NCBI GenBank assembly: GCA_013407085.1 | Contig: JACCGJ010016200.1 | Span: 1-64,000, forward strand | Direction of reading: 5' to 3' | DNA: 64,000 bases | DNA from: Atriophallophorus winterbourni | Taxonomy: Eukaryota > Platyhelminthes > Trematoda > Plagiorchiida > Microphallidae | Shown: positions 1 to 12,400 of the stretch, piece after piece | Position numbering within the stretch: position 1 is the first letter of the stretch | Layout of the letters: every line of letters begins with the position of its first letter | Position numbers and translations under genes: made by a program | The notes under the pieces: generated by a model | The model's database searches: none | What the model saw: the letters and a program-made list of their open reading frames with translations, nothing else | Told to the model about the DNA's origin: nothing

Positions 1-59
1 CTTGTTCCAAAGCTGCAAAAAATGGATATACATTTAAGCTGACCTTGCGAAATGCTGCA

Positions 60-1980
60 TGGCGGGCTCATCGACATGATATCACTGTTGAGAGTTGAGA
101 AACATTCCATTTGCTGTGAAAAAGGTAAACAAACTTGTTCTTGATGACAAACTAAATTATGAAAAATATTTATTCAACAAAATCGAATCAAACCCCAATA
201 TTCTCTACCAGATCATAAATAATCGCTCTGGGGTGAAACCAGGAGTTTCCGCTCTAAAGACACGTGATGGAACAACAACGACAGCATCGCAATCTGCCAA
301 AGTTCTAGCCTATTTCTTCTCCACTGTCTTCAGCCCACGAAACACTGTTTACTGTCCGTTAACTCCCGTCATCAAACCCGAAAATGTTTTACAACAACTA
401 ACTATTACCTTGTAGAGTGTCCTCCGCACATTGCTAAATTTCAAGACGAAAAAATCTCTCGGAGCTGACGAAATTACCCCGCTGATTCTTAAAAAAAATG
501 TGCTCATACTTTGTGCATGCCTCTCGCCTACTTGTTCAACCTCTCTTTAATCTAAAGTTTTCTTCCCTGTGATTGGAAGAATGGCATCACTACACCCATC
601 AACAAAGGAGGAAACTGTTCTGAAGTATCCAACTATCGACCAGTAACACTACTACCGGTGATCTCTAAAGTGATAGAGCGCCTCGTAGCAAACAGCGTCA
701 CAAAACATCTTGAAGACAATTGCTTGCTCACAGTCGAACAATACGGCTTCGGAAAAAGACACTATTGACTTTCAAACCTTCTGTTCGCCCTCAATGACTG
801 GACACAAGCTGTAGACAATGGTCTCACCGCACATGCTTGTTATTTTGATATGTCACAAGCATCCGATCGTGTCAACCACCTTCTGTTACTACAAAATTAT
901 GGAGCTATGTGGAATCCAGTGTTCATTACTAGCCTGGTTTGACGAGTAAGGGTTGATGTTGCTTTGTCACGACCTATTGCAATAACGTGTAGGGTGCCGC
1001 AGGAATCAGTGCTTTCACCAATTCTTTTCCTGATCTATGTAAACGACTTACCTAAATTCGTTCGCTGAAAAATCTTGTTATTTGCGGACGACATTCATCT
1101 GTGGACACAAGTACGCACAACTGAGGGTTGCAGACAACTTCAGCTGTACCTCAGTGCCTTACAAGACTGATCAGTTAGAAATGAACTACATTTCAATGTC
1201 AGAAAATGCAAGGTATTGACTTTTGGAAGACATTTCGAGTTCTCTTACACCCTTGGTTCGCATATTCTTCAAAAGCACTGGCAAGGAGAAGGAATTGGGT
1301 GTGTGGGTGAGCAGCACTTTAAAAACGTCACAAAGCCACAGCTGTCTATGAAAAGACGTCACGAGTAATGCTTCTGCTAAAACGCGTGTTCGGGAGTTTC
1401 ACTAATAATTACGTACTTGAGGCAAACCATTGTGTATACGGTTCAGGCTTCGTCACCACGGCTACAGCAGGACATCAGCCTCTTGCAAAGAATATATCAT
1501 CGGACCACCAAGCTCGTACCCGGTTTGACTCTCGTCACCGCCGTCTTAGATATGATTTGATTCTTATGTTCAATATACTGCATACTCCTAAACATCACCT
1601 AAATAAACTATTTCACGACTACCACCAAGAACCAGACGGAGTCACGATTATACAGCACTTATTCCCGACTCGAGATTAAACTATCAAAGGTATTTTTATT
1701 CTGTACGTGTATGCTTTACCTGAAACTCCCTACCCTGTAATGTTACACATTCACCCAACTTGGATATATTCAAATCAAATTTGGACAATTTCATGTCGAC
1801 CAACCCAAACATTGAACCTATATATTTTACACCAATAAAGCTTCGAACTTTGAATAAAGTTTCTGTCCTATAGATGTTTACTTGATTCCTAAACTGCTTA
1901 GTAAGCAATTAAATCCCGTTTTACTAAAATGTTATTAGTAATTGCCATATTATTCTGTGGTTTTTGTTAGGCTGTATGCT
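60..1980 (+). mobile_element. Decayed CR1/jockey-like non-LTR retrotransposon, RT region
   Basis: A non-LTR reverse transcriptase can be followed across several frames. A pre-RT linker is open at 95-415. It is followed by a stretch reading KSLGADEITP (about 450), the RT start motif SNYRPVTL (about 630), a palm region, and the catalytic FADD motif near 1082. The C-terminal ending of such RTs, reading NSLP then FKSNLDNF, lies at about 1725-1790. Stops and frameshifts are frequent, so this copy is dead. The 5' part (ORF1 and endonuclease) is outside the window or lost. The family assignment rests on motif order only; the AT-rich element at 42-45.5 kb may be related. Confidence 0.8.
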
Positions 1981-2019
1981 TTTTAGACCATAAAATTGAA
2001 TTGACTTGAGAGTAAACAG

Positions 2020-2527
2020 CACACCAGCTATCCAGAACGCACTTCTTCATCATCTCCCTCACCTCTTCCATCTTCTATTCACAGGTACACACACCTGTGT
2101 TCCCTACGAATCAATCTTGGTAGTGGCGGGTGTTTTCAAGCACACCTCCGAAAGAATCTGGGCATTCGTTTTGACTTGGTCGACTATCGAGTTGTGATAC
2201 TACTACTGATACTATTTATTGTCGAAAACAACAAAAAGATTGGTTAAATTTTTTTTGAAACACAAAAAAGAGTTTTGTATTCAGTTTTTCCGGTTTCGTA
2301 GAAATTAATTTCTGTCCATCGTATTTTAATCCGATTGGGCATCCAACATCCATTAACTCTCAAATTTTTCCGTGATGAGACCTCTTTCATATTCTATTCA
2401 CAGGTACACAGGCCTGTGTTCTTTACGAATCAATCCTACTGGTGACGGGTGTTTTTAAGCACACCTCTGAAAGAATCCATGCACTCGTTTCGACTTCGTC
2501 GACAATCGCCCAGTGATACTGATACTA
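2020..2527 (+). repeat. Two diverged copies of a ~150-190 bp repeat
   Basis: The stretch at about 2070-2210 recurs at about 2390-2527 with scattered substitutions: a TATTCACAGGTACACA start, a run around CAAGCACACCTC(T/C)GAAAGAATC, and a shared ending TGATACTGATACT. The two copies lie head to tail with roughly 180 bp between them. No coding signal explains them. They could be a local duplication or two insertions of a short dispersed repeat. Confidence 0.7.
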
Positions 2528-2544
2528 AACTGAGCGGTAAATCC

Positions 2545-3190
2545 TGAACACCTTACTTTAAAAAAGATATAGCATGTCTCAAAAGGGTCCAGCGCCTTGC
2601 GACTAGGATGGTTGAGGGTCAGGCAGGAAAACCTGAGGCAAGACTTAAGGACCTCGGTTTGTTCTCACTAAAGAGACGGCGGCTGCGAGGTGACCTAATA
2701 GAATCCTTAAAGATTCTGAAGGGTCTTGCGGGTGATAATATTACTGAAATGCTTAAACTTGCCCCTAAAATCAGCTATGAGGGGAAATTCTGTGAAACTT
2801 TTTCAGAGCAGGCCCAGGTTGCTGGCACGGTCGCACTTTTTCAGCAACCGCGTGGTCAACTTCTGGAACAAGCTCCCAGATTGTATAGTAAGCCTGTTAA
2901 ATGTGTTGAGCTTTAAAAGGGAATTAGATGTCAAATGGTCTATCATATTTCCACACATTGTCTAATAAAAACTATAAAAAAACAAAAATCATTGTTAAAT
3001 TTTTATCATATCTGTCTAGGCCTGGACAACCTGAAAGTAAATTAGCCCACATGCAGTCTATGACTGTGTTTCACTTTGCCTCGACTATGCTAGTGATTTC
3101 ATGCACCATACATTGTTCATGCATATGATTGCATTGTTTCCTGAATAGCTGACACCACTCACAGTGTGGTGAAGAGAAACCCTACCTTAC
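2545..3190 (+). mobile_element. CR1-like family A, 3' end fragment
   Basis: The frame at about 2560-2960 reads the C-terminal end of the RT ORF of the same family as the copies at 20.6-30 kb. It carries [26 protein letters not shown], and a shifted [14 protein letters not shown]. The 3' untranslated part at about 3145-3190 keeps the family stem-loop, reading CACTCACAGTGTGGTGAAGAG. A dispersed repeat (3007-3110) sits inside the untranslated part. Frameshifts make it a dead 5'-truncated copy, as expected from incomplete target-primed reverse transcription. Confidence 0.8.
3007..3110 (+). repeat. Dispersed repeat Rep-A, copy 1
   Basis: This is one of seven copies in the window of a short repeat with the core CATATCTGTCTAGGCCTGG, then a TTAGCCCACRTGCAGTC block. 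This copy is the most diverged and is inserted in the 3' untranslated part of a CR1-like fragment. It has no coding potential. Confidence 0.8.
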
Positions 3191-3689
3191 TTTCCAGATA
3201 TCCGGAAACAAGAACGTGTGAAAAGTACATAATGTATACTCAATATCGAAGTGCCAGGTGCTCAACCGCATACCGTCGAAGGAAATCTGGGCACGTGATT
3301 GGCTTTTAGCCACCTCAGCCCTGTGCAACTTGAACTTGAACTTGAGCGGAAACTTCAAGGTCTCGCTCAAAACAACATTTCAAAAATGCAAATTAATTTT
3401 TATTCAAGTATTTCGTAGTTTATTAGTGTAAGCATCAATTAGTTTTTAACATCCGCATGATGATATGTAAAATAAATCATTAAATTCGCGTTGAATGACA
3501 TCATCATTTTGAAAAAGGTATATTGGGGCGACGGGGTTCAAGGCCTCCCAGGCACCCGTACTGATTATACTGACCAATTTATTCTCTTGAACCCCATTCT
3601 GACGTTTTTTTCTTTATCCTATTTTTTCGATCCACTGTAAACACATCCTGTAGTTATTTGTAGCTATGTGCTTATTTTACCATAAATAT

Positions 3690-4265
3690 ACTATTGAACT
3701 ATTCTCGTCATTAATCGTGAAACTTCACATCTTCGTGGCCATTCACTCAAACTTTCATATCAACGCTCACGCCTCAACTGTCGCGGGCATTTTTCCCTCC
3801 GGATATGTACTCACTGGAATAGTCTACCCAGGAAGTCGTATCCGCAACATCCGTAGAGGTTTTTAAACGGAGTCTGGACGCTCATTTAAATGATCTCCAC
3901 AACAACATACCTTGAGGCCTTGTCTGTCCGATTGCTGTTGTTCTCGGATCAGCACTGATCCACTACACCGCATCGCGTACTAGCTTCATTTTTCAGGTAC
4001 GTTGTCCTCCTTGCCTTACTACTCCGTTCATTCCCTTCCTAACCACCTGTCAGTTTTACTTGTTTCCAGGTCTAACGCCACCCCGATGCCTCCGTATTCT
4101 CCTGCTACCGCCTCGCAATATAAGGAAGGCGCAATTCCAAAGCGAGTGTGGCCCGCTATAAGGCCTCCCCGTCCCCGTACAGATGACACTCACTATTTTA
4201 TTTCCACCACACTACATACCAACCTGTGGTTATTTTTGAGCTACGCTTTTACACCACAATAAACC
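3690..4265 (+). mobile_element. CR1-like family C, 3' end and 3' UTR
   Basis: This stretch is closely similar to the reverse complement of 30240-30900. It covers the last part of the RT ORF (frame-shifted here) and a roughly 350-bp 3' untranslated region that ends in TTTACACCACAATAAA. The match is long and close, so the two copies belong to one young family, both severely 5'-truncated. Confidence 0.85.
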
Positions 4266-4399
4266 ATTGAAGCATTGAACTATAATGACGTTGGAGTTGG
4301 CAATATAAAACGTTTTGATCAATTTGTAGAAAAAGATTGAGATTTGACTAGCTCGATTTGTAGTGGGTGGGAATTATCTGCGAGAATATTATTAATATG

Positions 4400-5029
4400 T
4401 CATCACAAAAAGAAACTTTTGTTTATTCTTCTGGATCGAAAGCAGGTATACAATCCGGTTTGAACTTCTTCACAACAGTAAACATTGGTGACTTTTGCTA
4501 ACCACCACAACATCACTTCGGGGATCAGGTCCATCCGTCTCAACAAATGCTGATCCAACGCAGTCTTGAATGTCTTTTTGATGGTAGACATATGAGCTCA
4601 TTCGGTGGTGAGTTCCAAATGTTCACCACCCGTGTAAATAGCGTGCACGAATTACTCAGCTTAGGCTTCTGCAACTTAAAGTCATGTCCAAGAGTCTCCG
4701 ATTCACCGGAGGAACCTGTCGCCATATTGACAGAAGGATGCAACGTGTCAAGAGCAGATCAAACCTTTCCCCTCAGAGTTCTAGGGTAAAGTTTTAGTAA
4801 ACTCGTACGCAAGGAGGTGCATAACATGAAACATCTTAACCCCCTTCATTTGTACCCTCTCCAAGGAGTCACGTTCGCCTTTAGACTGAGGAAATGCAAC
4901 GGATAGCATATATTCTAATAGAAGACGGACGTGCGCCGAGGAGAGCGTACTTACTTTTACTTTTGTGCGACTATCTCCTCCTGGAAGATGAGTCGGCTTC
5001 AATGAAGAGCCTTGGGAATTTGGGTACAA
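4400..5029 (-). mobile_element. CR1-like family B, RT C-terminal fragment
   Basis: On the minus strand, 5029-4781 reads a segment with FPQSKGERDSLERVQ, and 4743-4403 reads LFTRVVNIWNSPPNEL followed, after a frameshift, by FKTALDQHLLRRMD. These match the end of the RT in the family-B copy at 36-40 kb, which has YPQTKGEREQLEKLQ at the same place. Only the last third of the RT remains and it is broken. Confidence 0.75.
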
Positions 5030-5760
5030 AGCGGCGTCCCCAGCATCACTCGGCGTTTGTTCGAGTCAGCTTCTCTATCATTTGCACAACCAAGTGCGAC
5101 CTGCAAGGCAGCAGGGAGTTGCCAGAAAGAGGTGGTGTGCACCAACTAACCGTCTACCAGACTCTGTTCCAGGTTTTTCCTCAGGATTTTTTCCCGAAGC
5201 CTTTCCCGCGATCGGGTATCCAGCGAGGCAGCGGAGGTTTAAAATCAGGGTTTTCCTTCCCTTAGATGAAATGCCATCCCAGGTTAACGAGCTCCATATT
5301 CCCGAAGCAAACTGGTTTTCAGGCGCCAGTCACTCGCCCTTTCTCCTGTTGGTAGAAGCAGTTCCGCCGGGCTCAGGGAGCCACTCGTGCAGGCCCGAGG
5401 CTAGACTTTTTTGTCAGCGGCTATTTGAGATGCGCGCCATATGGGAGAATTTTATTGACAGTGGGAGCTTATCCCCGGCTATGACATCCTTTGTTGAAGC
5501 GGTTCTCGTTTACTACCTCTAAATCGTTGACCCGTCGCTGTAAAGTTGCCGAGACCCTGACTTGACTCAAGCAGATGAAGGCTTTTACAGCTAAAGTGGC
5601 TGCATTTGGGCCTTTCCGTATTTTTAGATCCTGTCCTTTTCGTCTATTTAGGATTTCATCATGTTATAGCTGCATGGCACTTAAACACTCGTTATTTGCT
5701 ATCAATGTGATGCGTATTCACATTCACTGATTTCATTACATTTTTTGTTCCTTACATCGT
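5030..5760. other. Gap without recognisable gene
   Basis: A 146-codon open frame at 5082-5522 (+) shows no motif I recognise and is read by a second long frame over its first half, which suggests a GC-richer non-coding stretch. Nothing else is supported here. The end of the interval should hold the ING promoter, but I see no TATA box that I would call. Confidence 0.4.
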
Positions 5761-5765
5761 TTTAG
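5740..5765 (+). promoter_or_regulatory. Possible splice or trans-splice acceptor before ING
   Basis: A pyrimidine-rich tract ending in CATCGTTTTAG closes at 5765, 64 bp before the ING start codon. It could accept a 5' UTR exon or a spliced leader. It is only a sequence match. Confidence 0.3.
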
Positions 5766-5829
5766 CTCCGGATTTGCCTATTTTTACGATTCAAAACAAC
5801 AACAATTATTAAAGAACCTTCCTGCTACA

Positions 5830-8800
5830 ATGGATTACCTTCAAAAATATTTGGAAGGTTTGTGTTTTTGTCTCTTGGTTCTTTGCGTTCATGATACTTT
5901 TTGTATGAACGTAACTCACACGGTGATTAAGTCGTGGAACTGGTGAAGTGTGATTTTTTTATTATTAGCATGATTTTAGACGTTTTACAACACATTCATA
6001 TCAGTCCCCACTTGTTCGTTCAGTGTTCAGTCCAAATGAAACCATTTTGTTTCCCAGGCTCGATCAGAGAGTTCTCGGCCAAAAATAATGATTGTAAGCT
6101 TTTGGCGTTCGAAAACACAACTTGCATTTTTGCAACACTTTATTTGTCTGTGTTCCACAGGTTTCGTGGCACGGAATACTTTCGCAGTGTACTATTATTA
6201 AAATGTCTTTATCCAAAGTCAAAACTTTACTTGCCTTCTACTATTCTGGGTTTCACAGATTGTAATCGTGCTCTATCCGTTGGCTGTACGCAGACGATCA
6301 GAAATCACTGATCTCAATACATATCTATTAATTCGGGCATCAGTTTGACTGGGACCGCATGAAAATAGTAGCCAAAGGAAACGACCGATTGCTGCGAGAA
6401 TTCCTGGAAGTATGGCATTTAACAACTAACTAAATTAACGAGCATCTCCAATTAGCTGCAACATAGACACCACTAAGAAGCCGCAACATGAAATCGGCCA
6501 GCTGGCGTGAATAATGGCGAACGGATAGACAAACCGTATAAGAACCAACAAATTTCAACTACGAGACGCTTCGAAAGAAGTTTTGCTGAAGATGTCATTT
6601 ATCCCGATGACTAAACGTCCAACACCAACTACGCAGGCTCGGCGAGCAACATTTGAACACTAATTCTATTGCCTCATGCTTTATGGAAGCAGACTGTTTG
6701 CAAATTTTAGTCATCTGATTTTGCGCTATTTTACCATCGAAAGCTGAATGAAAGTGAGGATTACACTCAACAACTCACGCTTTAGTCCCAATGTTTGTTT
6801 GTTTTTTATGACCCACTAAGAAGTTATATCCTTCATAATTATCTTGGACAGCATTACGCCGATAGCAAGTACGGAGTGCCTTAATTCCACACAACCATAA
6901 CATGATGAAGTTTTAACTTGTGCAGGATGGGAAATACTCAAAAGCTACAGACCCTGTAGGAGCTTAAGCATAGTTATACTGGCATGAGATGTCTATAACT
7001 GGAATCAAACGCATTCAATCAAGTTTCTTGAACGAGTTATGCGACAGTAACAGGGTAGTTTTCTTCACCTATCGTCGCCCAACCATTGTTCTTTTAATAA
7101 GCTTTCATGTCTAACGTCCTTTACATTCGTTTGCATACTGGTTTTATTTCAGATCTCGAACATGTCCCTCCTCATCTGCGACAAGAATTCAAGATCATGC
7201 GCGACTTAGATGAAAAAGTTCAAGAAATTGTGCGAGAAACACAGAAACGCACTTCCCAGTTGTTGGATCACTCATCAGAAATGTCACAAGAGGAGCGGGC
7301 GCAACAGATCAAACAAATTCAAAATTTATTCAAGAAAGGCAAAGAAATATGCAACGACAAAGTTTCACGTGCCGAAAACGCTTATGAACTTGTTGACAAG
7401 CAAATACGGCGCCTGGATGCCGACATGTTTGAATTTAAAAAGGCGTTGGGTATGTTGAATTGTATGCACTTCATGTTTTAGCTGAGAAGGAGTTGAAGAG
7501 GATGAAGAAAACACGCTCGAAAGGTGACGCAGAGACTGTTGTTTTTCCCAAGTAAGAAACACATCTTTTATTTTTTAGTATTGCTGTTTGTGAGTTCTTA
7601 TTTTTTAGCTTAGACACTACAGTGCGTAATTAATTTGCCAAGTATTGAGCTGTGTGGAAAACACGCTGGTGTCTCGCTGTCATTTCTGTTTTAATTCTCA
7701 TATCTGTCCTGGCCTCCTGACAGTAGTCTACCATTTCTATTCCCCCCCTCATATCTGTCTAGGCCTGGGCAACCTTACACTATCTTAGCCCATGTGCAGT
7801 CTCTGACTGTACGGCACTTTCTTGGATCATTCTTGTGCTTTCTTACAGTAGCTTAGCCCACGTGCGGCTCTTTACATGAACCAGGTTTGTGATTCCGCAC
7901 CTATGTACATTATGGCACGAAACGGTTTACGGGTGCGATAACAAATGGGAATTATTATATAAAAACTTGAAACGTGTGCTGTCATTTAATTTTACCATGG
8001 GTGCTGCGATTCCACCTAAATGCGTTGTTGTATTTTCCGTCTCTCACGTTACGTCTAGGCGATGTGTTTCACTACACGCTTCATCGTGGTTCGTTTTATT
8101 GAACACGGTTGGCTATACCGGTTTAACCTGATGATAGCTACAAAATTCACATTCTCCTGATGAACTTCATTGGACTGATTAGTCTGTCTACTTTGATTCT
8201 CGTTACGGAACGTTGAGTTGCTTCCGAATATTTCTTTACTTAGCTCGAGTGCACCTGTAAAACAATGTATAGATAATCTTATCTTTTATCGTCGTCGGTT
8301 ATACCAAACGGTAGCCCATCTTTTGATTTTGTTTCTCCTTTTTCTAAACTGAATTGCCTCAAGTTCTTGCTATATTCAATATGGAACGTCCCGTTCTTGC
8401 GGCGAATTTGATGTAACACTTATACTGAACGTCAAGTTAAACGTTTTCGCACTTTCACCATCCCTATTCAATGTGAATGGTTTGAAAAGTTACGCATGTC
8501 GTGATGAACCTTCGTTAATTATGGTATGTATGGCTGCAGCTAAAAAGCGATCGCTGTAATTCATTGGCTCTAAAATGGTCCACATATGAAACTAAATTTC
8601 ACTAATGACGATTTCTCATCGACTTTGCGAAAAATAAAGTTCGAATGTCGGGTTGCGGATACGCATATGGTATGTATGAAAGCACAAGCCTGATCCAGGC
8701 AAAGTGCCACACAATCATAGACTGCACGTGGGCGATATTTCTGTCAGGTTGCCCTGGCCTAGACAGATATCAGAAATAGAGAATAAAGATACGCATACCC

Positions 8801-9263
8801 AATGAGTAACTAAAACCAGCTGAAAGTTACCCAACACAGTCATCAAACTATTGTAACATATTCTAGTTACCGGTGCTACTCTGCATTCATTGTGCAACTT
8901 CACAAGTAGGAGGAGTATGTTTCTGATAAATGCACCTTTAGTATTCAGTATTCATTCTGTCAGTTGTCACTGATGAGATGCTTTTGAAACTGTCTCGCTT
9001 TTAGGATTCCTGCAACCGCCGCGTTGGCACTCGCGCTCACCAACAACCCTGGCGAGGTCCTCGACATGCCTGTGGACCCGAATGAACCCACGTATTGCAT
9101 TTGTCAACAAGTTTCCTACGGCGAAATGGTTGCCTGCGACAATCGAGAATGTCCCATCGAATGGTTTCACTTCGATTGCGTCGGTCTGGTGAACAAACCG
9201 CAAGGACAATGGTTTTGTCCGCAATGCAGTGCGAGGGATGGACACAATAAGGAGAATCACTGA
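5830..9263 (+). CDS. Inhibitor-of-growth (ING4/5-type) PHD-finger protein, four exons
   Basis: Exons are 5830-5857, 7153-7449, 7482-7551 and 9005-9263; all joins keep phase and give about 217 residues, near the ING4/5 length. The start ATG opens MDYLQKYLE, the family's usual N-terminus. Residues about 10-110 form the helical ING domain, with [14 protein letters not shown] and [14 protein letters not shown]. The C-terminal third holds [20 protein letters not shown] and a complete Cys4-His-Cys3 PHD finger ending WFCPQC. By family knowledge such fingers read H3K4me3 and guide MYST acetyltransferase complexes such as HBO1. The IRRLDAD motif favours ING4/5 over ING1/2 or ING3. Intron 2 is 32 bp; introns 1 and 3 are 1.3-1.5 kb and carry repeats. 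The linker between ING domain and PHD is short, so a further basic exon in intron 3 could have been missed. Confidence 0.93.
6848..7075 (+). repeat. Dispersed repeat in ING intron 1 (RTE-associated)
   Basis: This stretch starts GACAGCATTACGCCGATAGC and ends around TTTCTTGAACGAGTTATGCGACA. It matches 62944-63150, which lies next to an RTE-type endonuclease fragment at the far end of the window. The shared stretch is probably a piece of RTE untranslated sequence. Confidence 0.6.
7640..7885 (+). repeat. Dispersed repeat Rep-A, copy 2 (double core)
   Basis: It lies in ING intron 3 and contains two cores, one deleted (CATATCTGTCCTGGCCTCC at 7699) and one full (from 7749). The TTAGCCCACGTGC block is also partly duplicated at about 7850. 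The doubling suggests insertion of one copy into another or a local duplication. Confidence 0.8.
8671..8775 (-). repeat. Dispersed repeat Rep-A, copy 3
   Basis: This is the reverse complement of the Rep-A core, running from TATGTATGAAAGCACAAGCC to CTAGACAGATATC. It lies in the same ING intron as copy 2 but inverted to it. Confidence 0.8.
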
Positions 9264-9339
9264 CGCTTTTGTTGTGCATGTTTATTTTATGGACCAAGTG
9301 TCGATGTATATACATATCTTTATCTTGCTGGGTTTTCCT

Positions 9340-9378
9340 TCTTCGTGAATGCCTGTTTCAATTGGTGTCTCACCGCAG
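9340..9378 (+). promoter_or_regulatory. Candidate trans-splice acceptor upstream of SWI5
   Basis: In the 140 bp between the ING stop and the next start codon there is a T/C-rich stretch (CTTGCTGGGTTTTCCTTCTTCG) followed by GTGTCTCACCGCAG, closing at 9378, 25 bp before the ATG. No AATAAA is visible between the two genes. The layout fits a spliced-leader acceptor in a polycistronic pair, which is known to occur in trematodes; its use here is inferred. Confidence 0.4.
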
Positions 9379-9403
9379 CATTCGCTTTGTAGCGCCGCCC
9401 TGA

Positions 9404-12400
9404 ATGTCCACACCGACCAGGCCTGTTTGCCGCAACGTGAATGCTCCGTTCAAATCACCTTTACGATCGATTCCCGTACCTCCTCAGATTACTGAACAGG
9501 TGCCAGAGGTTCGTCCCGGTTACGTTTTTCGAAACGCAATTTTACCTGTTGTGAAGGTTTTATGTCCATTTGCAATATAGTACTTTTTCATTGAGTTTGT
9601 TCGAAAACACGCGCCTGCGATTTGTTTGGTTTTATTCTCGTTATGTGCTTCCTTCTACTAGTGGAAACGCTATTCTGATTAGTAGCTTTGTGGTGTGCAA
9701 CAAAAACGTTGTACTTGTAAGGAAATGCTGGGGCGTGACGTCCGTTATGGACTTCTGATGCATTTTTTATCCACTTATTCCGTTCAAATTTTCGAAATGA
9801 TAGACACCTATGTGCAGACCCGGCATCGGAACCGTAGCGTTAAATACCCCAGTGTGACCATGATTTTCAAAGCTTTCAGACGTTTTGCTACCACATCTGT
9901 CGTGCTTGCATAAGGTATAAATGGCGTCACCTTGCACAATTTACTGCGCATCCCACCAAAGTTAAACCGCGTATTCAGGGTGAGTGATACTTGTCGGGCA
10001 CGGGGAACCTTGATAACAGCAATGGTCCTGATGGTACCACGTGCGCCATTTAAGCAAGAGGGCTACGATACAAATCCCGCTACAGTCATCGCGACATTAA
10101 TCGGGAAAATTACTGCGACGACGGAGAAACGGAACCGCAAATAATAGCCGTTCCTATGAGGTATGGTGAGGACATAAGGGAGAACAAATGGAAATCCCGA
10201 GGAATACTTTGCACGCATGTCTTATCCCAAAACAAATGGTTTCATTTCTTATCCCAAATAGCTTTCACGATATTTGAAATCTGCGATGACCGTAATCTAA
10301 TCTAAAAAAGAAGCATCTTGCAGTTCTCATGTCGCTCTTCATTGACGTCGTACAATTTGTCGTATGCCCTTACCTTCTATCTTATCTTCGAATGTGCGAT
10401 ATTTTCGGTCTAAATTTAATGAAATCTCTTTTCTTTTGAGTTGAAATCGTTCCATTCAATGCGATGTCGCTATGTTTAAAGAAACTTGGCTCTATTCTGA
10501 AATTGAAACTGGTTTAATTAGCATTGATTTTTTTTAAAGCTTTCGTTTGGATCGGATCTGCCCTATTGCAAATCGTGGTGGTGGAGTTAAAACTTTTGTC
10601 TGCAACGAGTGGTGCGCCTCTAGTAAAATCATATTCAACTTTGATAAAACTGAAGTTTCTTGCTTGGCAGTTGAATGCTTCGACGCATGGGTCTGAGCTG
10701 TCAGGGAAAACATTCTCATCAGTTTGCATACCGGGAAAATAGTTCGACAGTTGACGCACATCCAGTGCTAATAGACCACATATCCCGGTCCCTTGATTCT
10801 AAATCGATAGCCGTGCAAGTTTGTTTCCTTGCACCAACGCTTTCAACAGCGTTGTCAGTTCTTTGCTTAGAAAAATTTCTGACTGGTGTCCCTCTGAAAA
10901 TACTGCACTAAATAGCCTCCTACTTTAAAGTTTCACATTCGATCCCGATTTCTCGCGGTGCCCTGTTAGGTGCGATTCTTTCTCTCTTATTCTCTGTTTA
11001 CATTTCCGATCTTTCGCGTTTTCATTCCACCCTTATTCAAGTACGCTGAAGATGTTACCGTTGTTGTTGACCATCATAGACGTGCTTACCCTCCTGCATC
11101 TGAATCAATTATCAATACCATTGGCCACTCGATTTATCGTTAATTCATGAAAAATGTGGAGGTAATCGATGTGGATTTGAGCACCACAATACATACGCAG
11201 AAACTTGGTTGGTCACCGACGTCAAACCCTGATTCAAGTAAATTCTCCAATTTCCTTTAATGACTCCGAGTTCAGCTGAAGCAACTGTTTTAAGTCTATT
11301 GGCGTTGGAACTTTTCCTGCATTGTTTCCCACTTCATCTATGCATCTCCTATAATTACTCGCGGTCTAACTGAAAAGAATTTCCTGATTATCAAAAGAGG
11401 TATTAAGGTTATCGCAACACTGAGCTTTGCCTCTACCGAGTTAATTCGAGATATGATCGTCGAACGACAATTTCGTGAATATGCAGATTGGTCAGTCATT
11501 TCTTCCGATTCTACACATCTACTGCACGAGGTCCTCATGGCAAATCGTTTTTTTGCTACACGAAGCCAAACTATCGTCCCTTACCTTGCTCTTTATTTGG
11601 TTGATCAATCGAAAGTTACTCTTGATCTAAGGAGGCGACTCGTGTACACGGATAAAATCTTTTTTTTTAATTAATTTTGCCTAACCTGCTGGCACCTAGC
11701 GGATATTTTTGTAAACGTCTGATTTTACTTCACCGGTTGAGGTACATGGCTGACTCCGTTAGCAATCAATTTCGTTGTCACAACATCCTTGTTTCCACTA
11801 CTGGTTTCATGTTTTTGAACCCGCCAGGTGGAGACAGAAATTTCATATTTTCCGATTTGTTAATATTGACCTTCTTGCTATATATCCTAGATGCTTTTCT
11901 CTTCTATTCAAATGAAGTGTATGAAGTAAAAGTATTAACAATTAGTGTGAAATTTGTATCACCGAGTTCATAGTCGCACAATTTCTGTTTTTCGTATGCT
12001 TATCATTGGTTCAAGCAGCCCGGTGTACTAGATCCGTTATTTGTCGTTGCTGACATCCCCTTAAAGCAACACAGTCAGCACCACAGAATCACTCAAAGGC
12101 TATGCTTTGTATACAGTAGTACGAGGTATAAATTCCTTTAGCGGTGGCATCAATGTGAATCTATTTACACTCTGGAGACGTGCTTCCCACTCCGGTGCAC
12201 TTAACCCAGAGTTTTTCAAAATATCGCGATGCTATGCTATTCTCTCATCATTGAAACGGGACTGGGTGTATGTGATGAAGCCGCTCTGCTATACAGAAAG
12301 CGAGCGTAATCGTTCGCTATTAGCCATAAAATCGGATATCATGAAATTAAATGATACCAGAAAAGCAATGGCTACAATCCATCCGGTGTTTACTAATTCG

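Noticed and set aside
5082..5522. A 146-codon open frame as a possible gene upstream of ING
   Set aside because: It lacks recognisable motifs, overlaps another long frame on the same strand, and shows no splice sites that would tie it to a transcript.
10514..10911. Overlapping open frames on both strands as possible small genes
   Set aside because: They are shadows of the decayed retrotransposon in the SWI5 intron; RT-like traces continue beyond them in other frames.
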